64,000 nucleotides of DNA from Thiohalocapsa sp963704155 (GTDB lineage Bacteria > Pseudomonadota > Gammaproteobacteria > Chromatiales > Chromatiaceae). Shown here piece by piece: positions 41,894 through 50,289 of the stretch. The notes under the pieces were generated by a model. That model had not been told where the DNA came from. It was given only the letters and a program-made list of their open reading frames with translations, and ran no database searches. The stretch spans positions 1-64,000 of the forward strand of contig CAVPHF010000013.1 in NCBI GenBank assembly GCA_963704155.1, written 5' to 3'. Made by a program: the position numbers and the translations under genes. Each line of letters starts with the position of its first letter. Position 1 is the stretch's first letter.

Positions 41894-44158
41894 TCAGGCC
41901 TTGCGCTTGCGCCGCGAGCGCGAGCGTTTCTTGGTCGCCTGCTGCGCCGGCTCGGCCAGCACGAAGTCGATCTTGCGATCATCCAGGTTCACGGCTGCCA
42001 CCTTGACGCGGAGCCGGTCGCCCAGTCGATAGACCTGGCCCGTGCGCTCGCCCGTGAGCCGGTGGCCCACCGGGTCGAAGTGATAGTAGTCGTTGTCGAG
42101 CGCGGTAATGTGCACGAGGCCGTCGACATAGACGTCGTCCAGCTCGACGAAGATGCCAAAGCCCTGCACGCTGGTGATGGTGCCGTCGAACTCCTCGCCG
42201 AGCTTGTCCTGCATGTACTCGCACTTGAGCCAGTCCTCGGCATCTCGGGTGGCCTCATCGGCACGGCGCTCGGTCCCAGAGCAGACCTCGCCGATCTGCT
42301 GCAGGTCCGGTTTGGAGTACTCCAGATCCGCCGCCGTGCCCCCGGCCAGAATATGCTTGATGATGCGATGAACGATCAGGTCCGGATAACGGCGGATCGG
42401 CGACGTGAAATGCGTATAGGCATCATAGGCCAGCCCGAAGTGGCCCGCATTGTCGGAGCTATACATGGCCTGCTGCATCGAACGCAGCAGCACGGTCTGG
42501 ATCAGGTGCGCATCCGGACGCTCCTTGACCGACCGCAGCAGCGTCCCGTAGTCCTTTGCGGAGGGCTTGTTGCCGCCCGGCAGGTTCAGGCCCAGCTCGG
42601 CCAGGAACTCACGCAGGTCGGAGAGCTTCTCTTCTTTAGGCGTCTCATGGATGCGAAACAGCGCCGGCATCTTCTTGCGCTCGAAGAGCCGAGCGGTGGC
42701 CACATTGGCAGCGAGCATGCACTCCTCGATGATGCGGTGTGCATCGTTGCGCTGGACCGGCTCGATCCGCTCAATGCGCTTGGCGTCATTGAAGACGAAC
42801 TTGGTCTCGACCGTGTCGAAGTCAATCGCGCCGCGTGCCTCGCGCGCGTCCTTGAGTGTCTGAAATAGGGCATAGAGTTCATGCAGGTGAGGCAAGATCG
42901 CGGCATGGCGCTCGCACAGCTCCGGGTCGCCATCGACGATCATCGCGGCCACCTGGTCGTAGGTGAGCCGCGCGTGCGAACGCATCACGGCCTCAAAGAA
43001 TCGCGAGCGCGTGACCTTGCCCTCGCGGCTGATATACAGCTCACAGGTCATGCACAGCCGATCGACCTCGGGGTTGATCGAACAAAGCCCGTTCGACAGC
43101 ACCTCCGGCAGCATCGGCACCACGCGGTCGGGGAAGTAGACCGAGTTACCGCGATTCAGCGCCTCCCGGTCCAACGCACTCCCGGGCGTGACATAGGCGG
43201 ACACGTCGGCGATACAGACGAGCAGCTTCCAGCCCTTCGGCTTGCGCTCGCAGTAAACAGCATCATCGAAGTCGCGCGCGTCGGCGCCGTCGATGGTCAC
43301 CAGCGGCACCGCACGCAAGTCGGTCCGGCCGGCCTTGGCGGCCTCCGGCACTTCGTGCGTGAAGGCGGCGATCTCCTGCTCGACCGTGTCCGGCCAATCG
43401 ACCGGGAGATCATGCGCGCGCATCGCGATCGCCGTTTCCATCCCCGGGCCCATATGATTGCCGAGAACCTCGACAATGCGTCCGATGGGCTGTGTTCGCT
43501 TGGTGGGCTGATCGGTGATCTCCGCGACCACGATCTGACCCTGGCTGGCACCTAGCAAACGGTCGCTCGGGATGATCACGTCGTGGCTGAGCCGCTTGTT
43601 GTCCGGCACCACGAAACCGACGCCGCTTTCTGAGTAGAGCCGGCCGACGACACTGTTCGTGCTGCGCTCAAGCACCTCGACAACCGAGCCCTCGAAACGT
43701 CCGCGGCGGTCACGCCCCGTGACGCGGGCGACGACGCGATCTCCATGAAAGAGTCCCCGCATCTCCTTCGGGTACAGATAGAGGTCGTCACCGCCGTCGT
43801 CGGGCTTGACGAAACCGAAGCCGTCAGGATGACCGATGACACGCCCGGCGAGTAGGTCGCGCTTGTTGACTAGACAGAAGGCGTCGCGGCGGTTGCGCAA
43901 GAGCTGGCCGTCCCGCACCATCGCGCCGAGCCGCCGCTCCAAAGCAGTCCGGTCTTCCTCGGAGGTCAGATCGAGCGCTTGGGCAACTTCCTCGAAGCCC
44001 ATCGGCGCCGCGTACGCCTTCAACTTCTCGAGGATGAACTCGCGACTGGGGATGGGGTTTTGGTACTTCTTCGCCTCGCGCTGCTGATGCGGGTCCAGGT
44101 CCCTTGCGCTCTGGGCATTCTTGCGTCGTGCCACGTTATATGTCCGCTTCGCTGCCAA
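41894..44158 (-). CDS. rnr: Ribonuclease R
   Basis: A processive 3'-5' exoribonuclease of 754 residues that degrades structured RNA, including rRNA. It has an N-terminal helix-turn-helix, two cold-shock domains, the RNB catalytic domain (GADARDFDDAVYCERK and TSPIRRYPDLIVHR), an S1 domain (LGEEFDGTITSVQGFGIFVE) and a short basic tail (KKRSRSRRKRKA). It is transcribed before rlmB. The start is divergent from the tRNA-Leu promoter, 18 bp away. Confidence 0.96.
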   Translation of the reverse strand: MAAKRTYNVARRKNAQSARDLDPHQQREAKKYQNPIPSREFILEKLKAYAAPMGFEEVAQALDLTSEEDRTALERRLGAMVRDGQLLRNRRDAFCLVNKRDLLAGRVIGHPDGFGFVKPDDGGDDLYLYPKEMRGLFHGDRVVARVTGRDRRGRFEGSVVEVLERSTNSVVGRLYSESGVGFVVPDNKRLSHDVIIPSDRLLGASQGQIVVAEITDQPTKRTQPIGRIVEVLGNHMGPGMETAIAMRAHDLPVDWPDTVEQEIAAFTHEVPEAAKAGRTDLRAVPLVTIDGADARDFDDAVYCERKPKGWKLLVCIADVSAYVTPGSALDREALNRGNSVYFPDRVVPMLPEVLSNGLCSINPEVDRLCMTCELYISREGKVTRSRFFEAVMRSHARLTYDQVAAMIVDGDPELCERHAAILPHLHELYALFQTLKDAREARGAIDFDTVETKFVFNDAKRIERIEPVQRNDAHRIIEECMLAANVATARLFERKKMPALFRIHETPKEEKLSDLREFLAELGLNLPGGNKPSAKDYGTLLRSVKERPDAHLIQTVLLRSMQQAMYSSDNAGHFGLAYDAYTHFTSPIRRYPDLIVHRIIKHILAGGTAADLEYSKPDLQQIGEVCSGTERRADEATRDAEDWLKCEYMQDKLGEEFDGTITSVQGFGIFVELDDVYVDGLVHITALDNDYYHFDPVGHRLTGERTGQVYRLGDRLRVKVAAVNLDDRKIDFVLAEPAQQATKKRSRSRRKRKA

Positions 44159-44176
44159 AAGGCCATTAGTCTATCG

Positions 44177-44205
44177 TTGACAGCGCCCGCGTGTCTCACT
44201 AAGAT
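44177..44205 (+). promoter_or_regulatory. Promoter of tRNA-Leu
   Basis: TTGACA at 44177-44182 and TAAGAT at 44200-44205 are separated by 17 bp. The predicted start falls about 30 nt upstream of the mature tRNA. Confidence 0.78.
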
Positions 44206-44242
44206 TCAGCAGCTTCGCAATTAGTTGAGCGAAGCCCACCTG

Positions 44243-44329
44243 CCGAGGTGGCGGAATTGGTAGACGCGCATGGTTCAGGTCCATGTGGGAGAAATCCCGT
44301 GGAGGTTCAAGTCCTCTTCTCGGCACCAT
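44243..44329 (+). tRNA. tRNA-Leu (CAG)
   Basis: An 87-nt class II tRNA begins GCCGAGGTGGCGGAATTGG, has anticodon CAG (GGTTCAGGTCC), a long variable arm (TGTGGGAGAAATCCCGT), the GTTCAAGTC T-arm and an encoded CCA. It is the only tRNA gene outside the rRNA operons in this window. Confidence 0.97.
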
Positions 44330-44332
44330 TAC

Positions 44333-44366
44333 TCGCGGCCTTCCTCTGGCCGATTCCTCGCGTTTT
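44333..44366 (+). terminator. Weak terminator-like structure after tRNA-Leu
   Basis: CGCGGCC and GGCC...CGCG can pair with an internal bulge and are followed by TTTT (44362-44365). The stem is interrupted, so this is a tentative call. Confidence 0.35.
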
Positions 44367-44384
44367 GCCACGTCTTCCCTGGGA

Positions 44385-44558
44385 TTAGTCTTCGCGCTGC
44401 CGGGCGGCAAGCTGGGGAGTCTGCAAAGCCCGTTCGTCGCCGGCGCCCGCGCGGTCGCGACGGAGGCGCCTGAGCAGGGCCAATTGCCAAAGGCAAAACC
44501 CGATAGCACTGCCGAAAAACAACAAAAGCTGCAGTGACTTGAAGACGCTGTAGTCCAT
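44385..44558 (-). CDS. Small membrane protein, 57 residues
   Basis: The reading frame starts ATG at 44558, with GAGAGGAAAC ideally placed upstream, and ends TAA at 44385. It begins MDYSVFKSLQLLLFFGSAIG, has a single hydrophobic segment at about residues 7-30 (through FCLWQLALL), then a highly basic RRLRRDR stretch and a polar tail. The layout fits an N-out, C-in single-span inner-membrane protein. No family is recognised. It lies between the BASS transporter and tRNA-Leu, downstream of the transporter and on its strand, so it may be co-transcribed with it. Confidence 0.65.
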   Translation of the reverse strand: MDYSVFKSLQLLLFFGSAIGFCLWQLALLRRLRRDRAGAGDERALQTPQLAARQRED

Positions 44559-44636
44559 CGTGGTTTCCTCTCGATTCTCAGCTTCAGACGACTTGCTTGA
44601 AGGTCGATTCCAGCCGCGCCGACATCAACACCTGAA

Positions 44637-45575
44637 TCAACCTGGGCTTTCGCCAACGTCAGCAGCCGCAACCGCTGGTCGCCGCGCCCAATAGGCCGCG
44701 AGCATCGAGCCGGATAGGTTGTGCCAGATCGAGAACAGCGCCCCGGGCAAGGCCGCGGCGGCGGAAAAGTACTTGACCGCCAGGGCCACCGCTAGGCCGG
44801 AGTTCTGCATACCGACCTCGATTGCCAGCGTGCGCGCGGTACGCTCGTCGCGGGTCAGCCACAAACCCAACGCATAGCCCGACGCCAGTCCGCAGCCGTT
44901 ATGCAACACCACGGCCAGTACCACCAGTGGGCCGGTCACCGCCAGGTTGTCATAATTCAGCGCGACCACAATGGCGATGATGATGACGATGGCCGCGACC
45001 GACAGCAACGGAAAGAGATGCTGGACGCGCTCAAGGCGGCCCGCGAGCAGCGAATTAGCGGCAACCCCCAATGCGACCGGCAGCAGTACGATCTTGAAGA
45101 TGCTCATCAGCATGCTCGCGACCGGCACCGGCACCTGCTGTCCGACATAGAGCCAGGTCAGCAGCGGCATCGCGACGATCGCCAGTAGCGTCGATACCGT
45201 GGTCAGGGTTATGGAGAGGGCGAGATCACCGCGCGCGAGGTAGCAGACCAGGTTCGAGGCCGTACCGCCCGGGCTCGCGCCAACCAGCACCAGCCCGGCC
45301 ACAAGCTCCGGCGGCAGCCCGACCGCTAACGCGATGACCCAGGCGGCAAACGGCATCACGAGATACTGCAGCGCTAGGCCAAGGCCAATGCGGCGCGGAT
45401 GGCGCGCGACCTCGGCAAAGCTTCGCCAGGTCAGGGTCATGCCCATGCCGAACATAACCAGCGCCAGCAGCGGCACGATCAGCGACTTGCCGCCGGAAAA
45501 CCAGTCAGGCCTCCAAAGCGCTAGCAGCGAGAACAGCAGCGCCCAAAGCGGGAATAGCGACGTGATTCGATTCAT
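44637..45575 (-). CDS. Bile acid:sodium symporter (BASS) family transporter
   Basis: An inner-membrane transporter of 312 residues with about ten hydrophobic segments. Family motifs for the sodium and substrate sites are seen in VGASPGGTASNLVCYLARGD and EVGMQNSGLAVALA. Bacterial members move organic anions with sodium; the substrate cannot be told from sequence. The start ATG at 45575 sits just before the first membrane segment; the frame is open to 45659, but those extra residues do not look like a transporter. The small protein at 44385-44558 follows it after 78 bp. Confidence 0.9.
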   Translation of the reverse strand: MNRITSLFPLWALLFSLLALWRPDWFSGGKSLIVPLLALVMFGMGMTLTWRSFAEVARHPRRIGLGLALQYLVMPFAAWVIALAVGLPPELVAGLVLVGASPGGTASNLVCYLARGDLALSITLTTVSTLLAIVAMPLLTWLYVGQQVPVPVASMLMSIFKIVLLPVALGVAANSLLAGRLERVQHLFPLLSVAAIVIIIAIVVALNYDNLAVTGPLVVLAVVLHNGCGLASGYALGLWLTRDERTARTLAIEVGMQNSGLAVALAVKYFSAAAALPGALFSIWHNLSGSMLAAYWARRPAVAAADVGESPG

Positions 45576-45751
45576 TGTTGCGCTGCATCCAGGCGCCGGC
45601 GTTGACGCGTTAAGGCTACAATGGCGACCGTCGACCGCTGCGGCGTATGGCAAGCGCACACGGCATTGCCCGCTCGCGGCGTCAGCATCCGCATCCTGTG
45701 TATCGCCGGCCCAACCAAACGCTTAGGCCATCCAGTCTCTGAGGACCCCTG

Positions 45752-46309
45752 ATGTTGCATCTCAAGCCCGTACAGCACCCCGCCGTCGCCATCGCCGGCC
45801 TCGTCAGCGTCCTGATGCTGATCGGCGGATGCGCCTCCGATGGTGCATCGAGCAACCCGCTCGAGGGCCTCAAGAACCCCTTCCAACGCACAACGGATTC
45901 CGACTTCTTCGCACTGGTTCGTGACCGCTGTTCGGCCTACTCGGTTGGCGGCCAGAGCCTCGGCACGCGGCTGGACGGCGACAGCGAACTGCGCGACCTC
46001 AGCGCGAAACTCTACCGCGGCGATCTGTCCAACGACGAGTTCGTCAACAGGCTCATGCAGCTCTACCCCGCCGACGATGCCAACATTCCAGCCGCTGGCT
46101 GCGTTGTTAATCAAGTCAACGCCTGCCTGAGCCGGCGTTGCGAGCCCAGGACCGGCCAGGCGCCGGAATTGCAGCAGGCCGAGGCAACCATTGAAGCCGA
46201 ACAGGCCAAGGCTGCTTCCCGGGTACCCGCGGCGGACCGTCGTGCGGTCGAGCAGATGATCGACAATGCCGACGCGGTCCAGGCGGCAGACTTCGACTCT
46301 GAACCCTAA
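45752..46309 (+). CDS. Outer- or inner-membrane lipoprotein of unknown function
   Basis: The 185-residue product has a signal with lipobox LIGGC, giving a lipidated Cys27 after signal peptidase II cleavage. Residue 28 is Ala, so export to the outer membrane is expected by the usual +2 rule. The mature part has four further cysteines (RDRCSAYS, AGCVV, NACLSRRCEP) that could form disulfides, and an acidic, alanine-rich helical C-terminus. No family recognised. GAGG precedes the ATG. It converges on birA with 34 bp between the stops. Confidence 0.82.
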   Translation: MLHLKPVQHPAVAIAGLVSVLMLIGGCASDGASSNPLEGLKNPFQRTTDSDFFALVRDRCSAYSVGGQSLGTRLDGDSELRDLSAKLYRGDLSNDEFVNRLMQLYPADDANIPAAGCVVNQVNACLSRRCEPRTGQAPELQQAEATIEAEQAKAASRVPAADRRAVEQMIDNADAVQAADFDSEP

Positions 46310-46343
46310 TCCAAGCGCCAAGCGATGCCGATGGCGCTCTAAG

Positions 46344-47330
46344 TCAGCTCCAACCCGTGCGCAGGCTGACCTCGCCGGCCTGAAAGGCGCGCTGGTCACC
46401 GTGGATGTCGAGCAGCAGCGCCCCGTTGCGATCGATTCCGGCATGCACGCCGGCGATGCGCTGCTGGCCCGTCACGAGTTCGACCGGCTCGCCAAGATAG
46501 GCGTCCCGAGCGCTCCACTCATCGATCAGCGGCGCGAGCCCGTGATCGCCGTAGTCCGACAACATGCTGACCAGCTGCGCGATCAGCGCCGACGCCACAA
46601 GGTTCCGGCTGAAAGCGGCCCCTCGCAGGACCGTGGCCAGATCGACCCAGGGTTGATCGATGTCTGCCCCCCGAGCCGGATCCAGACGCAGATTGACGCC
46701 GACGCCAATGACCGCCCAGCTCGGCCCCTGCGACTCGCCGGCCACCTCGAGCAGCAAGCCGGCCAGCTTGCGCCGTTGCCAATGTAGATCGTTGGGCCAT
46801 TTCAGACCGATGCCCGCCGCACCGGTGGACTCCAACGCACGCGCAACCGCAACCCCGGCAGCCAGACTCAGACCACCCAACTGGGCCGGCGCAAGGCCAA
46901 ATCGCCATAACAGCGATAAATAGATGTCGCGCCCAAACGGCGACACCCAGACACGTCCGCGACGTCCGCGGCCGGCCGATTGACGCTCGGCCAGACAAAC
47001 ACTGCCGCTGGGCGCGCCGTTGCCGGCCTGCTGCATCAGCCAGGTATTGGTGGAATCGATCAGCTCAAACAGCCTGATTTGCGGGAGCCGCGCGCGCAGC
47101 GGCGCCGGCAATCCGGAGCCGATGGCATCCGCATCCAGCAGTTCCAGCGGGGCCCGCAGCCGATAACCACGCCCGCGGACGGAATCGATATCCAGCTGCA
47201 GCCGCTCGGAGGCCTTGCGTACCGCCTTCCAGACCGCCGCTCGGCTGATGCCGAGGCGCTCGGCGATGGCCTCGCCGGACCATAGCTGGCCATCGGCGAG
47301 CAGACGAACAATCTGCAGATGCCGCTCCAT
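46344..47330 (-). CDS. birA: Biotin ligase and biotin-operon repressor BirA
   Basis: A bifunctional cytoplasmic protein of 328 residues: it makes biotinyl-AMP, transfers biotin to carboxylases and, when saturated, represses biotin genes. The N-terminal winged helix (RLGISRAAVWKAVRK) marks the repressor form. The catalytic domain shows the loop AERQSAGRGRRGRVW, then the lysine-bearing LKWPNDLHW and a C-terminal SH3-like domain. No biotin operon is in the window. Its ATG directly abuts the stop of the M61 peptidase gene. Confidence 0.96.
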   Translation of the reverse strand: MERHLQIVRLLADGQLWSGEAIAERLGISRAAVWKAVRKASERLQLDIDSVRGRGYRLRAPLELLDADAIGSGLPAPLRARLPQIRLFELIDSTNTWLMQQAGNGAPSGSVCLAERQSAGRGRRGRVWVSPFGRDIYLSLLWRFGLAPAQLGGLSLAAGVAVARALESTGAAGIGLKWPNDLHWQRRKLAGLLLEVAGESQGPSWAVIGVGVNLRLDPARGADIDQPWVDLATVLRGAAFSRNLVASALIAQLVSMLSDYGDHGLAPLIDEWSARDAYLGEPVELVTGQQRIAGVHAGIDRNGALLLDIHGDQRAFQAGEVSLRTGWS

Positions 47331-49244
47331 TCAACTCCGGCTGGAGCCGCCGAGCCAAGCAGCGCGCCGCATCAGGCGCTCTTCAGGGACGTCGGCAAGG
47401 AGACGCAGCTCGCAGGTGTCGGCCGGCGCCGGCTCCGGCTCGACGCTGAAGCGCATCAGTTCATCGCGGCGAAAGGCGACGATCTCCAACGGCTCGCCGA
47501 TCCTTGCGCGACGCAGCATGTCATCGGCGCCGGCGGCGGTGGCACGCAGACCGCCGACGGCGACCAGGATATCGCCCGCCGACAGACCGGCCCGCTGAGC
47601 CGGACGCCGGTCGAGCGCGACGGCGATCTGCGCCTCCGCGGTACTGGGCTGCAGACGCAGACCGATATCCGCATCCGGCTCAACCGGCTCGAACGCGCCG
47701 TCACACACATTGCCAACATCCTTGGGACCGCGCGACGGCCGCAGGCGCATGCCAATGCCGACGCTGCTCAACAGCCCCTCGAGGTCGAGATCGGCAGTGG
47801 AATCGAGCGCGTGCTCGAAGAACCCATCGAGATCCAAACCGGTGACCTCGGCGGCCAGCGCCTCGATACCGCGCTCCGAGACACCAACATCGTTGCGGCC
47901 ATGGCGCTGCCACAACGCGCGCATGACGTCATCCAGGCTATGCGCGTCGGCGCTGCGCTCGCGGATGCTGAGATCAAGCGCCAGCGCGGTCAGCGCGCCC
48001 TTGGCGTAATAGCTGACGATGGCGTTGGGGGCGTTCTCGTCCTGCTTGTAGAACTTGGTCCAGGCATCGAAGCTCGATTCCGCCAGCGTCTGGCGCAGCC
48101 TCCCGGGATTGCGCATGACCCGTGTTGCGGTCTCGGCCAACTGCTCCAGGTACCCCTTGGCATCGATGCGCCCGCTGCGCACCAGGGCCAGGTCGTCGTA
48201 ATAGGATGTAATGCCCTCGAATGCCCACAGCAGGCGCGTGTGCACCTCGCGCTCCAGGCCGTTCTCAGCCAGCACGGCCGGGCGAATGCGCTTGACGTGC
48301 CAAAGATGAAAATACTCATGGCTGCACAGCCCCAGAAAGCGCCGATAGTCGCTGCCCGGCGGTCGCTCGCCATCGGCCGCCGCGCGCGGCAGCGCCGGCA
48401 GCTGATTGCGGCTGCAAAGCAGACTGGACGAGAAACGGTGCTCCAGCCCACCGTAGCCGTCGCCGACTGCCATGGTCAGGAACAGATAGCGGTCGACCGG
48501 CAGCTCGCCGAACATGGCCGCGTGTTGTTCACAGATGGGCGCGAGATCGGCCGCGAGCCGCGACAGGTCGGCATGTTGCCGGCCGCTGATCGCCATCCAG
48601 TGCGGGACGCCGCGCACGGTGAATTCCAGCAGTTCGAAGCGACCCATCTCGACCGGATGGTCGATTAGATCGTCGTAGTCGTCGGCCAGATAGCCGCCGA
48701 AGCCCCAGGGCGCGGCATCGGCGCGGCGCAGACTGGTTGCCAGGCGCCAATCGGCGTAGTCAGTGCCCTGTGGCGCCAGCAGCTCGACTCGACAGGGACA
48801 ATGCGCCGATTCGGCGACGCGCAGGAACAGGCTCGCGCCGTTGAAGTAGCCGTGTGTCGTATCGAGGTGCGCCGAGCGCACCGTCAGCTCCCAGGCATAG
48901 ATCTCGTAACGCAAGGTGACCGGGCCATCGACGTCCTGCAGGCGCCATGTCTGCTTGTCCAGTTTCGTCAGCTCAAGGGCTCGGCGGCGGCCGGCAGGCG
49001 GCGGGGCAGCCTCCTCGACGCGCAGGCCGATCAGGTTGCGGGCGAAGTCGCGGATCATGTAGCTGCCCGGAATCCAGGCAGGCATCGACAGCGTCAGCGT
49101 TGAACCCAGCCCAGCCGGGATCAGCAATTCGACTTCGAACAGGTGCGCCTCGGGGCGTGCCGGACGCACGCGATAGGTCTGCACGACAGAATCGGCATTG
49201 CCGGCATCGATAACGACGGAATCTGAACGACCAGGATCGGACAT
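47331..49244 (-). CDS. M61-family glycyl aminopeptidase-like protein with PDZ domain
   Basis: A 637-residue zinc peptidase. The metal motif HEYFH is at about residues 309-313, followed by LWHVKRIRP, and the third ligand is likely Glu in FEGITSYYDD. An N-terminal beta-domain precedes the catalytic domain, and a PDZ domain (about 520-590, with RAGLSAGDILVAV) ends it. Relatives cleave N-terminal Gly or Ala from peptides. I see no signal peptide, so a cytoplasmic location is likely. It is co-transcribed with birA with no gap. Confidence 0.92.
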   Translation of the reverse strand: MSDPGRSDSVVIDAGNADSVVQTYRVRPARPEAHLFEVELLIPAGLGSTLTLSMPAWIPGSYMIRDFARNLIGLRVEEAAPPPAGRRRALELTKLDKQTWRLQDVDGPVTLRYEIYAWELTVRSAHLDTTHGYFNGASLFLRVAESAHCPCRVELLAPQGTDYADWRLATSLRRADAAPWGFGGYLADDYDDLIDHPVEMGRFELLEFTVRGVPHWMAISGRQHADLSRLAADLAPICEQHAAMFGELPVDRYLFLTMAVGDGYGGLEHRFSSSLLCSRNQLPALPRAAADGERPPGSDYRRFLGLCSHEYFHLWHVKRIRPAVLAENGLEREVHTRLLWAFEGITSYYDDLALVRSGRIDAKGYLEQLAETATRVMRNPGRLRQTLAESSFDAWTKFYKQDENAPNAIVSYYAKGALTALALDLSIRERSADAHSLDDVMRALWQRHGRNDVGVSERGIEALAAEVTGLDLDGFFEHALDSTADLDLEGLLSSVGIGMRLRPSRGPKDVGNVCDGAFEPVEPDADIGLRLQPSTAEAQIAVALDRRPAQRAGLSAGDILVAVGGLRATAAGADDMLRRARIGEPLEIVAFRRDELMRFSVEPEPAPADTCELRLLADVPEERLMRRAAWLGGSSRS

Positions 49245-49458
49245 GCTGAAAACGGGACCTTGAGGAAAGCGATCAAGGTATCAAAAAGCCGTCTCGCCTG
49301 CCGCGCCCTCAGCGAGAACAAAAAATATTCCCGCATTGCGACTACAATTGGGTGTTCGGGGCAATGTCATCCTTTGTATGACGACGTCACGCCTTCGATG
49401 GCGTTGGATCGAAGCCTGATCGGCCGAAAACCCGTGGCCCCCGATAGGGTCGACCAAG

Positions 49459-50289
49459 ATGCGCGTTGATTCGCACACAACAGAAGCGGAAGAGCACGCG
49501 GCGGCCAGCAAGGGCGACACAACGCCCGAAGCCGATACCGCGAAGCAGTCCACGCCCAACCCCGAGCCGGCTGCGCCTCAGCGGGGTTGGGCCGCCGCGC
49601 GCGACACTCTGTCCCGGCGCAGAAGGCGTATGGGTCTTTCTCTTGCGTTATTTCTGCTGGCGTTCGCCACTGCTGTTCCGCTGATCACGGACATGATGAT
49701 CTCGGTCAGCGCCAGCGGCGCCGTGACAGACCGTGTCGAACGAATCGAGCCGAAACCGGTGGCGCTGCTGCTCGGGACCGCGCGCCGCACTATCCAGGGC
49801 AACCCCAATCAGTACTATCGAGCCCGCATCGATGCCGCCGCCGACTTGTTCCACAGCGGCAAGGTCCGCGGCATTCTGGTCAGCGGCGACAACGCCACGC
49901 GCTTCTACAACGAGCCTGTGGCGATGCAAAAGGATCTGATCGCGCTCGGCGTGCCGGCCGAGTTCATCACGCTGGACTACGCCGGTTTCAGAACGCTCGA
50001 TTCCGTGGTGCGGGCAAAGGAGGTGTTCGGCGTCGGCCAGGCGATCATCGTCAGCCAGCGCTTTCACGCCGAGCGCGCGGTCTTCCTCGCGCGGCACTTC
50101 GGACTCGACGCGGAAGGCCTTGCCGCGGCCGACCCGCAAGACTCGGGCTTGATGAAGGTGCGCGCCCGTGAGGTGCTGGCCAGGATGGTGGCCGTCATCG
50201 ACGTGGTCATCGGCCGCCAGCCGAAGTTCCTCGGCTCGCCCGAGACGGTGCGGCTGCGGGACGCGGCGGTGCCGCAACGAGCAGTTTAA
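49459..50289 (+). CDS. SanA/YdcF-type DUF218 membrane protein
   Basis: The 276-residue product has a polar, proline- and alanine-rich N-terminal arm (1-55), one membrane segment (about 58-85) and a DUF218 domain facing the periplasm. Family segments are VALLLGTARRTIQGNPNQYY, GILVSGDNATRFYNEP and DYAGFRTLDSVVRAKEVFG. In E. coli SanA affects envelope barrier function at high temperature. The start could be internal, at 49630, which would remove the unusual arm. It overlaps the convergent amidase-like gene by 4 bp. Confidence 0.88.
   Translation: MRVDSHTTEAEEHAAASKGDTTPEADTAKQSTPNPEPAAPQRGWAAARDTLSRRRRRMGLSLALFLLAFATAVPLITDMMISVSASGAVTDRVERIEPKPVALLLGTARRTIQGNPNQYYRARIDAAADLFHSGKVRGILVSGDNATRFYNEPVAMQKDLIALGVPAEFITLDYAGFRTLDSVVRAKEVFGVGQAIIVSQRFHAERAVFLARHFGLDAEGLAAADPQDSGLMKVRAREVLARMVAVIDVVIGRQPKFLGSPETVRLRDAAVPQRAV

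Noticed and set aside
44171..44671. 166-codon minus-strand frame across tRNA-Leu
   Set aside because: It covers a tRNA and uses a different frame from the small protein at 44385-44558, which has the ribosome-binding site.
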